Source: a virus. Taken from it: a stretch of DNA of 45,488 bases. The notes under the pieces are model-generated. The model was not told the DNA's origin. It worked only from the letters and a program-made list of their open reading frames with translations, and did not search any database. The stretch is taken from positions 1 to 45,488 of IMG/VR virus record IMGVR_UViG_3300046462_000393; one strand, given 5' to 3'. Shown piece after piece: positions 22,876 to 33,014 of the stretch. The position numbers and the translations under genes were made by a program. The first letter of the stretch is position 1. The number at the start of each line of letters is the position of its first letter.

Positions 22876-25800
22876 ATGCCCAGTGCAACCTATGTCCAGT
22901 CGTCATTCACGGGCGGTGAGATTTCAAAAACCGCTCAAGGCCGCTATCATGATCCTAAATATCGCACTGCGCTGAATGTCTGTCTCAACGGCTTGCCGGT
23001 CGAGGATGAATCGTGGCGACGGCGGCCTGGCTTCAGCTTCGCTGGCACGACCCGTAGCGGTGCCCCTGGCCGCGTGGTCAAGTTCGATTTCCAGCAGCAA
23101 GCGCCCTACACGATGGAGTTCACCGACTCGCATCTGCGCTTCTGGTCGGGCCTATCGTTAGTCGGCACCAATGACGATGCCACGGTCATCGCTATCTCGA
23201 CGGCCAATCCTGCAGTGGTGCAATTCTCGGCTGCGGTGACATGGGCAACCAACGATCAGGCATTCTTCATCGGCGATGGCACGCCGACGCTGCTGCAGAA
23301 CCGCGTGTTCACGCTGACCAAATCCGACACCACGCATTTCTCGCTGGCCGATGCCGTGACCGGAACCGCGATCGATGGCTCGACATTGAATGCGCTCGGC
23401 GCGACTTGCACGATGCGCCGCGCGCTCGACATCGCCACGCCCTACGTCGGCGGCCAATGGCAAGGGCTTCGTTCGGTGCAGACGGAGACGACGGCATTCC
23501 TGTTGCATGGCGATACTCAGCCCTATGCGGTCACGGTGGCGAGTGAGCCGACCGCAACAGCGTTTGGGACATTCAATTTCACCCAAGCCGATTTCCACGA
23601 TGGCCCCTATCTCGATCCGTTCACCAATGGCGTGTTGGCAACGCCAAGCGCAGTCAGCGGCACCGTCACCATCACGCTGTCGTTCGCCACTTGGAGCGCA
23701 ACGCTTGCCTATGCGAAGGGATCGTTCGTCACTTACAGCTCGGTGGTTTATGAATCGATTCTCGACGACAATGTAAATCATCAGCCCGATATCAGCCCGA
23801 CCGCATGGACTGCTGTTAGCGCGCAGACCGCCATCAGTCCGAGCGGCTTCGTCACCACCGACATCGGACGACAGTTGCGGTTCTTCTCGGAGCCGCCGCT
23901 ATGGGTCATCGGCACGGTCTATTCGGCAGGCAATGTCGTGTCGTATGTCGATAATACTGGCGCCACGGCCTATTATACCTGCGTCACCGGCCATACCGCT
24001 TCAGCAATTCTTGCGCCCGGCATCAGTCTCGATTGGGCAATCAACGGGGCAGCCATCGTCTGGACTTGGGGCAAGATCACCGCGCTGTTGAACAACATCA
24101 GCGGCACGCTCGCTGGATCGACCAACATCGGCCTGCTCACGGCCGGCGGTGGCCTGACGGCATTGTTTGACGGCACGCTATCGAAGAACGCGGCGGCTGC
24201 AGCGAGCTACACCTACCCGCTGCTTTCGCTGCCTGCCGTGGCCTATGCCGGCAAGAACTATTCTGGCGCTTCGGCACAGAAAATCTATTCGGCGACTTGG
24301 TATCCGGCAAATGACAAGGGCTATTTCCAGACTCTTGCGACGATCCTGCCGTTCGGTCTCGGCGCCGACATCACGGCTTATTGCAAGGGCACGTTCTACA
24401 TCTACGCCAGCCATTCACCACCGGCCAATGCGACCGACGGAACGATCATCGGCCAAGATGGTCCCTTCGCCAACCAAGTTGGTGCGCTGACCATTCTGTC
24501 GACCGATACGACGACGGCTTGGGAATATGTCTGGGTGACGATCAGCGTGCAGTTCTACGGGCCTGGACCGACGTTCATCAGTCCACAGACCGCGTTCTAT
24601 GGCGGCCAGCTCGTATTCTCAAACCCGGTTGGCACCGGAACCAGCGGTAACGGCGTCACCGTCTCGATCCTCGGGCCGCCACTGCTCTATACCACGGCGA
24701 TCCGCACCTGGCGCATTGGCGTCTATAGCAACACGACTGGTTGGCCGACTTGCGGCACCTATTCGGATGGGCGGATTTGGCTATCTGGCGTGGTAGCGAA
24801 CCGGATCGATGCCTGCGTATCGAATGGCATCATCGGCACCAACATGAACTTTGCGCCGACCGACCAGAACGGCAACGTGCTGGCGTCAAGCGGCATCACT
24901 TATACATTCAACGCTCCGGACGCCAACCCGCTATTCTGGATGACGCCGGATCTACAGGGCATCATCTGCGGCACGCTGGCCGGCGAATGGCTGGTCACCG
25001 CTCCGACAACTGGCGGCATCTCGCCGTTCAACATCTCGGCCCGCCGGGTCACTCAGATTGGCTGTGCCAACATCGAACCGCGCCGCACCGAGCATACCAC
25101 CGTGTTCGTGCAGAAGTTCGGCCGCAAGATCATGGAATACTTTGCCGACGTGTTCTCGGGCAAGTTCACGGCGCCGAACCTCGCCTGGCTCGCCAAGCAT
25201 CTGACGCTCGGCAATATCCAAGAGCTGGCCTATCAGCAGGAGTTGGTGCCAACGATCTGGTCAAGGGTCGCTGGCGCGCTCCGCGGCATTACCTATCGCC
25301 GCGATACTCTGATGACATCGCAAGGGCCGACCATGGTTGGCTGGCACAAGCATACGCTCGGCTCAGGCCGCAGCATTGAATATATGTCGGTCGGCCCATC
25401 GGTTGGCGGCACGGTCGACGCCTTGACCGTCGTGACCAACGACACCACGACCAACATCCGGCATGTCGAGATCCTTGACGATCTGCTCGACGAAGCCGCG
25501 ACTTTGGCCGAAGCGAGCTATCTCGACGACGCTGTGACGGCAACATCATTCAGTGATACCGGCACTGGATTGCTGCTCAACGGCCTTTGGCATCTCAATG
25601 GCAAGACCGTGACCGCGTGGCTCTGCGGCCTCGACTGCGGCGACTATCTGGTGACCAACGGCTCGATCACGGTGCCTTATGGCGATGGCATCAGCGCCGG
25701 CACCGGCAACGGCCTATTCACCCATGCGCTGGTGGTGTCGTTCGGCTCTAGCGTGCCGTTGCGGATTGGCTTCACCTTTACCTCGCGCGGCCAGCTTGTG

Positions 25801-26121
25801 CGGCCAAACTCGCCAGCGGAAAGCGGCGCCCGCGACGGTCCGGCATTCGGCAAATTGCGCCGCAACAACTACGTCATGGCGCAGCTCGAAGGCACGCAGG
25901 GCGTATCGTTTGGCACCACGTTCGATGATCTTGAACCGGCTGACTTCAAACAGGCCGACAACTTCACCTCGCTCAAGGTCAACGAGCAATTCGACGGCAT
26001 CTTCCGTGACCAGATTGACGACACCGATACATTCGACGGCATGATATGCTGGGAAATCACCCGGCCGTATATCTGCAACATCGCAGCCATTGGCTCGGCG
26101 CTTGAAACGAGGGATGTGTGA
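22876..26121 (+). CDS. Tail tubular protein B (nozzle)
   Basis: A 1081-residue protein whose start (VQSSFTGGEISKTAQGRYH followed by CLNGLPVEDESWRRRPGF) is characteristic of T7 gp12-type nozzle proteins. The middle region contains further W-x3-Y-x2-G repeats (about residues 272-312 and 343-395). The segment IRTWRIGVYSNTTGWPTCGTY is typical of the family. It forms the tail nozzle with tail tubular A. Length is somewhat above the usual 800, in part because of the inserts. Confidence 0.85.
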   Translation: MPSATYVQSSFTGGEISKTAQGRYHDPKYRTALNVCLNGLPVEDESWRRRPGFSFAGTTRSGAPGRVVKFDFQQQAPYTMEFTDSHLRFWSGLSLVGTNDDATVIAISTANPAVVQFSAAVTWATNDQAFFIGDGTPTLLQNRVFTLTKSDTTHFSLADAVTGTAIDGSTLNALGATCTMRRALDIATPYVGGQWQGLRSVQTETTAFLLHGDTQPYAVTVASEPTATAFGTFNFTQADFHDGPYLDPFTNGVLATPSAVSGTVTITLSFATWSATLAYAKGSFVTYSSVVYESILDDNVNHQPDISPTAWTAVSAQTAISPSGFVTTDIGRQLRFFSEPPLWVIGTVYSAGNVVSYVDNTGATAYYTCVTGHTASAILAPGISLDWAINGAAIVWTWGKITALLNNISGTLAGSTNIGLLTAGGGLTALFDGTLSKNAAAAASYTYPLLSLPAVAYAGKNYSGASAQKIYSATWYPANDKGYFQTLATILPFGLGADITAYCKGTFYIYASHSPPANATDGTIIGQDGPFANQVGALTILSTDTTTAWEYVWVTISVQFYGPGPTFISPQTAFYGGQLVFSNPVGTGTSGNGVTVSILGPPLLYTTAIRTWRIGVYSNTTGWPTCGTYSDGRIWLSGVVANRIDACVSNGIIGTNMNFAPTDQNGNVLASSGITYTFNAPDANPLFWMTPDLQGIICGTLAGEWLVTAPTTGGISPFNISARRVTQIGCANIEPRRTEHTTVFVQKFGRKIMEYFADVFSGKFTAPNLAWLAKHLTLGNIQELAYQQELVPTIWSRVAGALRGITYRRDTLMTSQGPTMVGWHKHTLGSGRSIEYMSVGPSVGGTVDALTVVTNDTTTNIRHVEILDDLLDEAATLAEASYLDDAVTATSFSDTGTGLLLNGLWHLNGKTVTAWLCGLDCGDYLVTNGSITVPYGDGISAGTGNGLFTHALVVSFGSSVPLRIGFTFTSRGQLVRPNSPAESGARDGPAFGKLRRNNYVMAQLEGTQGVSFGTTFDDLEPADFKQADNFTSLKVNEQFDGIFRDQIDDTDTFDGMICWEITRPYICNIAAIGSALETRDV

Positions 26122-26618
26122 TGGCTGTCGGTCAAGCCACATTCTCTGACATTGGCGGCGCGGCTGGTGACATCTTTGCCGGCTTCGCCCAGAAATACAA
26201 AATCCAGGGCGCGGAGATCGAGAAGGCCAGTTACAAGAAGGCAGAAGAATTTGCTTATCAGGAATCGGCCTATACCGCGCAATCGACCGCCATCAAGGAA
26301 GCGCAGGCCGACCGTGAGCTTTACAAGGCGTTAGGCCAGACCAAAGAGGAAGTGGCGGCGGCTGGGTTCGCCGAAAGCGGCAGCGCCTTGGACATCCTTC
26401 GCGAGAGCGCGCAGCAGGGCGCATTAAGCAAAGCGGTACTCGGGCAGCAGGGCCTCATCACCGAAGCTGGCTACCAGCAAGAGGCGCAAAGCTATCACAG
26501 CATGATTCAGGCGGCCGACGTGGCAATCCAGGCCGATAAAGCAGCACAAACGGCAGACTTCATCTCGGGCGCAATTAAAGGTGTAGCAGCAATCGCTACG
26601 ATTGCAGCGGGAGCCTAA
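26121..26618 (+). CDS. Internal virion (ejection) protein, gp14-like
   Basis: A 165-residue helical Ala/Gln-rich protein with a small hydrophobic stretch at the C-terminus (ISGAIKGVAAIATIAAGA) and at the N-terminus (IGGAAGDIFAGFA). This matches the small ejection protein that lines the host outer membrane channel in T7-like phages. Its start shares one base with the previous stop; a GTG at 26118 is also possible. Confidence 0.7.
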   Translation: MAVGQATFSDIGGAAGDIFAGFAQKYKIQGAEIEKASYKKAEEFAYQESAYTAQSTAIKEAQADRELYKALGQTKEEVAAAGFAESGSALDILRESAQQGALSKAVLGQQGLITEAGYQQEAQSYHSMIQAADVAIQADKAAQTADFISGAIKGVAAIATIAAGA

Positions 26619-28289
26619 ATGCCCAACATCAAAGAGTTCGACGCTCCAAGTCTTGGCCTGCAGCCATCAGACCGCGGAGCTGCGGCGTTCGCTGCAACCG
26701 GGCGCCGGGCTGGCGCGTTCTACAGTCAGGCGGCGCAATCCATCGCGACAGCCGGTACTCGACTTGGTTCTGCGGTGGCCTCTGCTGGCGATGCTGCAGT
26801 AAACTATCTCGATCATCGTGAGATCAGCCGCGGCACATTGGGCAGCGCCAAGCTTCTCTATGATTCGACGGAGAGCTGGAACACCACGGCGAAGAACGCC
26901 GATCCAAATGATCCGAGTGTTGCCAAGAAGTGGCTCGAAGAAGAACTAGAGCCGAAGCTGCAGCAGTTCCAAGATAGCTTCTCGACCGAGAAATCGCAGG
27001 CTTGGGCATTGCATCGCGCCGATCAAATTCGCGAGCATATGTTCAACAAGACCTCAGCCGACATGACCACGCTGGCTGGCGTTGCCGTCACCAACAACAT
27101 CCGCAATACATCGAACATCTATTCCAACACGGCGATGACAGATCCGTCATCGGTTCCATCGATGCTCGGTCATGTCGATCACGATATTGAAGGCATCGTC
27201 TCATCAAGTCCGAATCTCAAAGGCGCCGATGCAGCGCGTGTTCGCTCGGAAGTCTCGCAAAAGACCAAGGAGTCGATCGTCAAAGCTGGCGCATTCGGTG
27301 CAATCCAGAAGTCAGCCGATCCGGTGGCAACGGCCGACGAATGGACCCGTAAATACTCGCAATACATCAACGGCGCGGAAGCCAAGACTCTGGGCAAGGC
27401 TGCTGAGACGCAGGCTCGCGTCAATGCCAATGTCGAGAAGCAAGGCAAGCTACTCGATAAGCAAAACGCCGAATTGCAAGTGCATACCGAGACAAACAAA
27501 GCCTTCACTGACAATGTGAAGATTGATCCTGTGACCGGCCGGTTCATGGTCAACAAGAATTTCGAGCAGGCCATTCTCGATATTGCTTCGCGGAACGGTA
27601 ATGCGCCGAACGCTGCATCAGTTGCTCATACCTATCTGAATTGGGCGGAAGCACAGCGCGACCGCAAAGAGGCAATTGTTACCAATCCTGAGACCTACAC
27701 CAATCTGCTCGAAGGTATGATGAAGCCGGAAGATGCCACGACCGATGTGGATATTCTGAAGGCTGCCGCGAATCCGGATCACAGCAAACGGCTCGATGAC
27801 CATGACACGCGAACACTGAGGGAGCTGCGGAAGGCAATCGATGATGCTGGCCTCAAAGGGCCATTGATGAAAACCAAGCTGGACGCGGTGAAGGAACGGC
27901 TCGGAGTCGGCGTCGTCTCTGATGGACACTCGCGATACGCCAATTTCATGGACGTGTTCCTTCCGCAATACATCGCTCTGAAAAAGTCCGGAGCCCAACT
28001 GCAGCGTGACCCGCTCAACCTTAATGATCCCGAGTCACTGATTTCCAAGGCTCTGAAAGATTTCGAGCCGGATCAAAATCAGCGGATGATGGGTCACATC
28101 ATGAAGAACCTTGGCGTTGGCGTTAATCCGAGTGAGATGACATTCCCGCCGCCGCCGACCTCAGCTCCTGGGACCACTAAGATCCCGACATCCGGGCCGC
28201 TCACCGTCACGACACAAGAGCAATTCGACAAGCTTAGTAAGGGCGCTCAATACATCGGCAAAGACGGCAAGCTTTATAGGAAGCCGTGA
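26619..28289 (+). CDS. Internal virion protein, gp15-like
   Basis: A 556-residue, largely helical protein preceded by GGGAG. Long charged helices (ETQARVNANVEKQGKLLDKQ) and the C-terminal tag TVTTQEQFDKLSKGAQYIG, followed by DGKLYRKP, are typical of phage ejection proteins. It lies between the small and large internal proteins, the same order as T7 genes 14-15-16. It is ejected ahead of DNA to form a periplasmic tunnel. Confidence 0.75.
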   Translation: MPNIKEFDAPSLGLQPSDRGAAAFAATGRRAGAFYSQAAQSIATAGTRLGSAVASAGDAAVNYLDHREISRGTLGSAKLLYDSTESWNTTAKNADPNDPSVAKKWLEEELEPKLQQFQDSFSTEKSQAWALHRADQIREHMFNKTSADMTTLAGVAVTNNIRNTSNIYSNTAMTDPSSVPSMLGHVDHDIEGIVSSSPNLKGADAARVRSEVSQKTKESIVKAGAFGAIQKSADPVATADEWTRKYSQYINGAEAKTLGKAAETQARVNANVEKQGKLLDKQNAELQVHTETNKAFTDNVKIDPVTGRFMVNKNFEQAILDIASRNGNAPNAASVAHTYLNWAEAQRDRKEAIVTNPETYTNLLEGMMKPEDATTDVDILKAAANPDHSKRLDDHDTRTLRELRKAIDDAGLKGPLMKTKLDAVKERLGVGVVSDGHSRYANFMDVFLPQYIALKKSGAQLQRDPLNLNDPESLISKALKDFEPDQNQRMMGHIMKNLGVGVNPSEMTFPPPPTSAPGTTKIPTSGPLTVTTQEQFDKLSKGAQYIGKDGKLYRKP

Positions 28290-31200
28290 TGCCTGACGAA
28301 TTTGGCGGCATCCCTGTCGAGACCGCGCCGAAAACTGACGAGTTCGGCGGCATTGCCGTGCCGACCGAGCAGCCGTTAACCAAGTCGGATATTCCGGTCG
28401 CGCGATCATTCTACGAGCCGGTACTTGAAGCATTCGGGCAAGGCTTCCGCGAAGGCTTTGGTCCCGATCGCATGGGCCTGCCTGCGGAGGATGTGAAGGC
28501 GCTATCGAAGCTCGGCATCTTCGCCCCGGAAGGCGCGACCAGCTACAGCAATCCGCTTCACGCGGCCAATGAACTGCTGCTCGATACGATATGGCGGGCT
28601 GGCGAGATTGCAGTGCGTGGCGGCACAGGCGTCTTTCGTGGGTTGCAGGCGGCAGGCGTTGAAGCCGGATTGCCGCGTGATGTCGTCGCATTACCGGAAG
28701 CCTTTCTTGGTTCGCCACATCCGATGGGCATTCCCAAGACGCTGCCGGAAGTCCCGGTTGCCGAAGGCGCGGAAGTCACACGGCCAACGCCAGAGATGCA
28801 AACGGCTGCAGGTGGTCCAGCGGAGCGCCCACTACCGCAGGCGCAAAACGATCTGATCCAAGCGCGCGAACTTGGCGTCATCGGGCCAGAGCCGTTGCCT
28901 GTCAAGGAACAATTGGCCGAACGTGCCAAGACCATGGCGGCGCGGCAGCGTGATGAAACCGTGCAGGGGCCACAGCCGAGTGCCGATCCATGGCGCGAAC
29001 GCTTCGAGAAGTTCGTCGGCAAGCTTGAGACCGGCGAGCAAGTCAAAGACCTGATCCTGAAGTCAGCCGACGAGAACGGCGAGTTCAATGCGGCGCGGCA
29101 GGGCGACATACCGCTATCGCAAATCGGCCAACTCTCGGAAGTGACCGGGGTTGCTCCGGAGGAATTGCAACTCAACCAGCGCGGCATCGGTCGTCTATTG
29201 AAGAACGATGGCGAAGTCCGCTCGGCCATGCAGTTGATGATAAAGGCTGGCGAGGATGTGCAAGATGCGATGCGCGAGGTTGCGGCGAAGGGCGGCCAGA
29301 ATGATTTCGCCGAGCTGACCAAGCTGCAGGAAACGATCATGCGGCGCGATCTTGCGGTCGAGCAGATCGTCGGCTTGCGTGCTGAATGGGGCCGTACCGG
29401 CAATGTGTTTCAGGAGTTTCAGGAATCGGTCAAGGATGCTCAGAGTCTTGGCCGGTGGCTGAAGGACAAGAAGGGCCGCGGCGTCGATGATTTGCGTGAC
29501 CTTGCCAATGCTGGCCGCGAACTCAATGATCCGGAGAAATTGCAACGGTTCCTGCACGATCAGCGCGAGCCGACGTTTCAGGACATGGCGCGGTTTTATT
29601 GGATCAATGCGCTGATCTCTGGACCGATCACCCACGCCAAATATGTCCTAGCGAATAGCGCATACGCCGCTTATGAGGGCTCGGTTGTCACACCGCTGGC
29701 CGCCATGATCGGCGAGACAAGGCGCATGGTTGGCCTCGCTGGCGATGATCGCGTGTTGCATGGCGAAGCGGCGGCGCGGATGTATGGTCTGGTGCGCGCG
29801 GTTCCAGAAGCATTCAAGGCGGCTGTCTCAGCGGCAAAGACCGGAATGCAGACGCCACTCCCCGGCGAACTGGCGCAGAACATCATCCCGCGGCAGAACA
29901 AGAACATCATGTTCCAGCAGACACCGATCCCTGGAACGATCGGCAAGATCCTCGGAGCACCATCGCGCGGCGCATCAGCAATCCATTCGTTCTTCAACTT
30001 CCTCGGCTATCGCGCATCAGTGCATCAGCAGGCTTACGCTGCAGCGGTCAAAGAAGGTTTAAGCCCGAGCGACGCATTCTGGAAACGCAGCCATCAGATT
30101 GCCGACCGTCCGACGCCTGAGATGATGAACAAAGGCATCGAGGAAGGCTATCGGCTCACCTTCATCAATGACCTCAACCCAGCTTTGAAGTCGGTGCAGC
30201 AGGCGCTCAACAAGATTCCCGGCGCGTGGATGATTATGCCGTTCGTCCATATTCCGTTCCAGATTTTGAGCCGCGCCACTGAAAGCACCGTGCTTGCCGG
30301 TATGAGCAAAGCGGTGCGCGAGGATTTGCGTGGCACCAATGGCGCTCGCGCCCAGGACATGGCTGCTGCCAGAATCATTGCCGGTTCGGCATTCGGCGCC
30401 TGGATGATAACCAAGGTGCTGAATGATGACGCAACCGGCTATGGCCCATCCGATCCGAAAGAGCGGGCACTATGGATGCTGACGCATCAACCCTACTCGC
30501 TGCGGATTGGTGATGAATGGGTCAGCTACAATCGCTTTGGTCCGATCGGCACATTGCTCGGACTGCACGCCAACGTCGCCGAAGCCTCGCCGCACTTCAA
30601 ATGGGACGGCGAGGAAATGGTCACGGCAGCGTCGATGCTCGTGCATGACACCGGCCGCTTGATGGAAGATGAAGTCGGCATGCAGGGCTTGGCGAGCGTG
30701 ATGGAATTGATCGATGATCCGAAGCGATACGGCCCGCGCGTCATTCCGAACTTTGTCGGAAGCTGGATGCCGTTCTCATCGCTGCAGCGGCAGACCGCAT
30801 CGGTCATGGACCCGCACATGCGGGAGACCAAGACATTCATCGATGGCCTGAAATACCAAGTGCCGAAGTTGCGCGAGAGCCTTTACCCGAAGCGGGATTG
30901 GACAGGCTCGCCGGTCGAGAACCCTGGCTATCATTCATTGCTGCGAACCGGCACGGTCAACACTGATCCGGTCGATCTGGAATTGCAGCGGCTCAACATC
31001 AAGCCGACGCCACCGGAGAACCGAATCAGCGGCGTGCAGCTCACGCCCAAACTCTACGACGAATATCAATCGACGGCTGGCCCGATCACCCGGCAGACAT
31101 TGGAATCAATGGTTCGGCAACCGAATTGGCAAGAGATTCCGGCCTATCTGCGAGAAGGTCTTATCAGGTCTACGATCAAATCGACCAGGGCAACCGGAAC

Positions 31201-31306
31201 CGCGATCATGCAGGTTCGCCATTCCGAGATCATCATGCAGGGCCTGCAGGACCGCAAAGACGAGATTAACGGAGTCAAACCGAAGAAGAAGCTGGTGGAA
31301 CAATGA
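28289..31306 (+). CDS. Large internal virion protein, gp16-like
   Basis: A 1005-residue protein, third of the ejection set. The N-terminus has two copies of DEFGGI (residues about 3-22), a short tag seen in phage internal proteins. The central region is helical (FYWINALISGPITHAKYVLAN; FFNFLGYRASVHQQAYAAAVKEG). I see no lytic transglycosylase motif such as T7 gp16 carries at its N-terminus; that function may be absent or supplied elsewhere. Start GTG/ATG at 28286/28289; the ATG is used. Confidence 0.75.
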   Translation: MPDEFGGIPVETAPKTDEFGGIAVPTEQPLTKSDIPVARSFYEPVLEAFGQGFREGFGPDRMGLPAEDVKALSKLGIFAPEGATSYSNPLHAANELLLDTIWRAGEIAVRGGTGVFRGLQAAGVEAGLPRDVVALPEAFLGSPHPMGIPKTLPEVPVAEGAEVTRPTPEMQTAAGGPAERPLPQAQNDLIQARELGVIGPEPLPVKEQLAERAKTMAARQRDETVQGPQPSADPWRERFEKFVGKLETGEQVKDLILKSADENGEFNAARQGDIPLSQIGQLSEVTGVAPEELQLNQRGIGRLLKNDGEVRSAMQLMIKAGEDVQDAMREVAAKGGQNDFAELTKLQETIMRRDLAVEQIVGLRAEWGRTGNVFQEFQESVKDAQSLGRWLKDKKGRGVDDLRDLANAGRELNDPEKLQRFLHDQREPTFQDMARFYWINALISGPITHAKYVLANSAYAAYEGSVVTPLAAMIGETRRMVGLAGDDRVLHGEAAARMYGLVRAVPEAFKAAVSAAKTGMQTPLPGELAQNIIPRQNKNIMFQQTPIPGTIGKILGAPSRGASAIHSFFNFLGYRASVHQQAYAAAVKEGLSPSDAFWKRSHQIADRPTPEMMNKGIEEGYRLTFINDLNPALKSVQQALNKIPGAWMIMPFVHIPFQILSRATESTVLAGMSKAVREDLRGTNGARAQDMAAARIIAGSAFGAWMITKVLNDDATGYGPSDPKERALWMLTHQPYSLRIGDEWVSYNRFGPIGTLLGLHANVAEASPHFKWDGEEMVTAASMLVHDTGRLMEDEVGMQGLASVMELIDDPKRYGPRVIPNFVGSWMPFSSLQRQTASVMDPHMRETKTFIDGLKYQVPKLRESLYPKRDWTGSPVENPGYHSLLRTGTVNTDPVDLELQRLNIKPTPPENRISGVQLTPKLYDEYQSTAGPITRQTLESMVRQPNWQEIPAYLREGLIRSTIKSTRATGTAIMQVRHSEIIMQGLQDRKDEINGVKPKKKLVEQ

Positions 31307-31316
31307 TTGTGCGTCG
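31307..31316 (+). promoter_or_regulatory. Intergenic motif TTGTGCGTCG, copy 3
   Basis: This copy starts directly after the stop of the large internal protein and 43 bases before the fibre ATG. It differs from the other two copies at one base (C for T at position 9). Candidate promoter or RNA signal. Confidence 0.45.
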
Positions 31317-31349
31317 GAAGCCCTATCATAACGCTGTATCGGAGACGGC

Positions 31350-33014
31350 ATGAAATACGCCCTTCGCGCCTTAGCTGCCGTGGCGTTGCTCACGGCCCCG
31401 GCTGGGGCTCAGACACTCAGTCAGAACTTGCCTGCCAATACCGTGGTCGGGCGGCTCGGGGCGGGCACGTCAGGGCCAGCGCAGGCCATCCCGCTTGCCA
31501 ACCTCGGCGCGGCGCTAGGACTGACTTCCTCGCTGAATACGCTCGGCATCGGCAATGTCGCCTATCAGATGACGGTCAATGACCGCATCCTCTATGGCAC
31601 CACGGCCTTCACCGCACCGCGGACGTGGACGCTGCCGGCCGCAAGCGGTGTAGCCAAGGGCACCATCATCCGGATCATCGATTGGAATAGCGTGGTCTCG
31701 TCGACCAACACATTGACGATTGCCCCGGCTGGGACCGACACCATCAATGGCGGATCGTCGATCGTCATCCCGAGTCCGCTCTCCGATACGTCATTGGTAT
31801 CCGATGGCGTCAGCAATTGGGGTCGTGGCGTGCTGGCGGTCATCTCTGGCGGCACCGGCATCGCTACCGGGACCAGCGGTGGCATTCCCTATTTCTCGGC
31901 AGCCACCACCATCGCCTCATCGACGGCATTGACGGCCAATCGCATGGTGCTCGGCGGCGGGGCAGGAGCTGCACCATCAACGCCGGTCACGCTCGGCACC
32001 ACGACAACCGTGCTGCATGGCAACGCGGCTGGCGCCCCGACTTGGGGGCAAGTCACTCTGACAACGGATGTCACTGGCACTCTGCCGGTCGGCAATCTGC
32101 CAATCTCGACGCAGGCTAATAACGAGGCCGCGATCAGCACCGCGACCGTGCCGACGCCGCAAGGCGTGATGCAGACCGCGTTGACCAACACCATCGCCTA
32201 TGGCCGCAACCTGATTCGGCGGAACGGCGGCATGGAAGTCTGGCAGCGCGGCGCCGGATCGTCATCGAACATCGCGGTGACCGCTTCGACCTTGGCCTAC
32301 ACCGTCGATGGCTGGTATCTGCAGACCGGGGCGAACGAAGCCTTCCATGTCTCGGCCCAGACCGGACTCGGAGCCACCGGCCGTTCATTGTTGGCAGCTC
32401 GGGTGCAGCGCGACAGCGGCCAGACCGGCACCACGGCCATCCGCTTTGGCTTCCCGCTCGACTCCGACGAAAGCGCCCGCACGCGATCGCAATGTCTGGC
32501 GCTGAGTTTCGATACATCGACCGGCGCCAATTGGTCGCCTGCCAGTGGCACGCTGACCTACAACGTCTATTTCGGCACTGGCGCGGTGGCGAAGCGCAAT
32601 GCCACGCCCTACACCAACGAGACCAATCCGATCACCGGCTCGGTCAATCTGGCAACTGGCGCATCATCGGCAACCACGATCTCGGCGATCTCGACAACCG
32701 CCGCCGCGACCACGGTGCAGGCCGAGGTGCAATTCAGTTTCACGCCGGTCGGCACGGCCAGCACCAATGATTGGGTGCAGATCGATAATGTGCAGCTCGA
32801 GGGCGTGCCATGTTCGACCGCGGCGTTCACACCGCAGTTTGAGCATATCGGCATGGAAACCTTGATGGCGCTCAATCAGCGCCACTTCGCCAAAACCTTT
32901 GCCTATGCGACTGCGCCGGCCCAATCCGTGACGGTCGGTGCGCTGGCATGGTGTCGCAGGTCACGTCTATCGTCACGACGGTCAACTGGCAATTCCCGCA
33001 CATCATGCGGATAG
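31350..33014 (+). CDS. Tail fibre protein, main part (frameshifted near 3' end)
   Basis: A 554-residue fibre with an N-terminal signal-like segment (MKYALRALAAVALLTAPAGA). The body has Gly/Thr/Ser-rich fibre repeats, a collagen-free shaft, then a jelly-roll-type domain (NLIRRNGGMEVWQRG...VDGWYL) that often marks receptor-binding fibres. After VTVGALA near 32946 the frame turns to arginine-rich nonsense, whereas the -1 frame continues the expected C-terminal domain to 33205. Either the gene is broken or there is a base error or a slip there. Confidence 0.8.
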   Translation: MKYALRALAAVALLTAPAGAQTLSQNLPANTVVGRLGAGTSGPAQAIPLANLGAALGLTSSLNTLGIGNVAYQMTVNDRILYGTTAFTAPRTWTLPAASGVAKGTIIRIIDWNSVVSSTNTLTIAPAGTDTINGGSSIVIPSPLSDTSLVSDGVSNWGRGVLAVISGGTGIATGTSGGIPYFSAATTIASSTALTANRMVLGGGAGAAPSTPVTLGTTTTVLHGNAAGAPTWGQVTLTTDVTGTLPVGNLPISTQANNEAAISTATVPTPQGVMQTALTNTIAYGRNLIRRNGGMEVWQRGAGSSSNIAVTASTLAYTVDGWYLQTGANEAFHVSAQTGLGATGRSLLAARVQRDSGQTGTTAIRFGFPLDSDESARTRSQCLALSFDTSTGANWSPASGTLTYNVYFGTGAVAKRNATPYTNETNPITGSVNLATGASSATTISAISTTAAATTVQAEVQFSFTPVGTASTNDWVQIDNVQLEGVPCSTAAFTPQFEHIGMETLMALNQRHFAKTFAYATAPAQSVTVGALAWCRRSRLSSRRSTGNSRTSCG

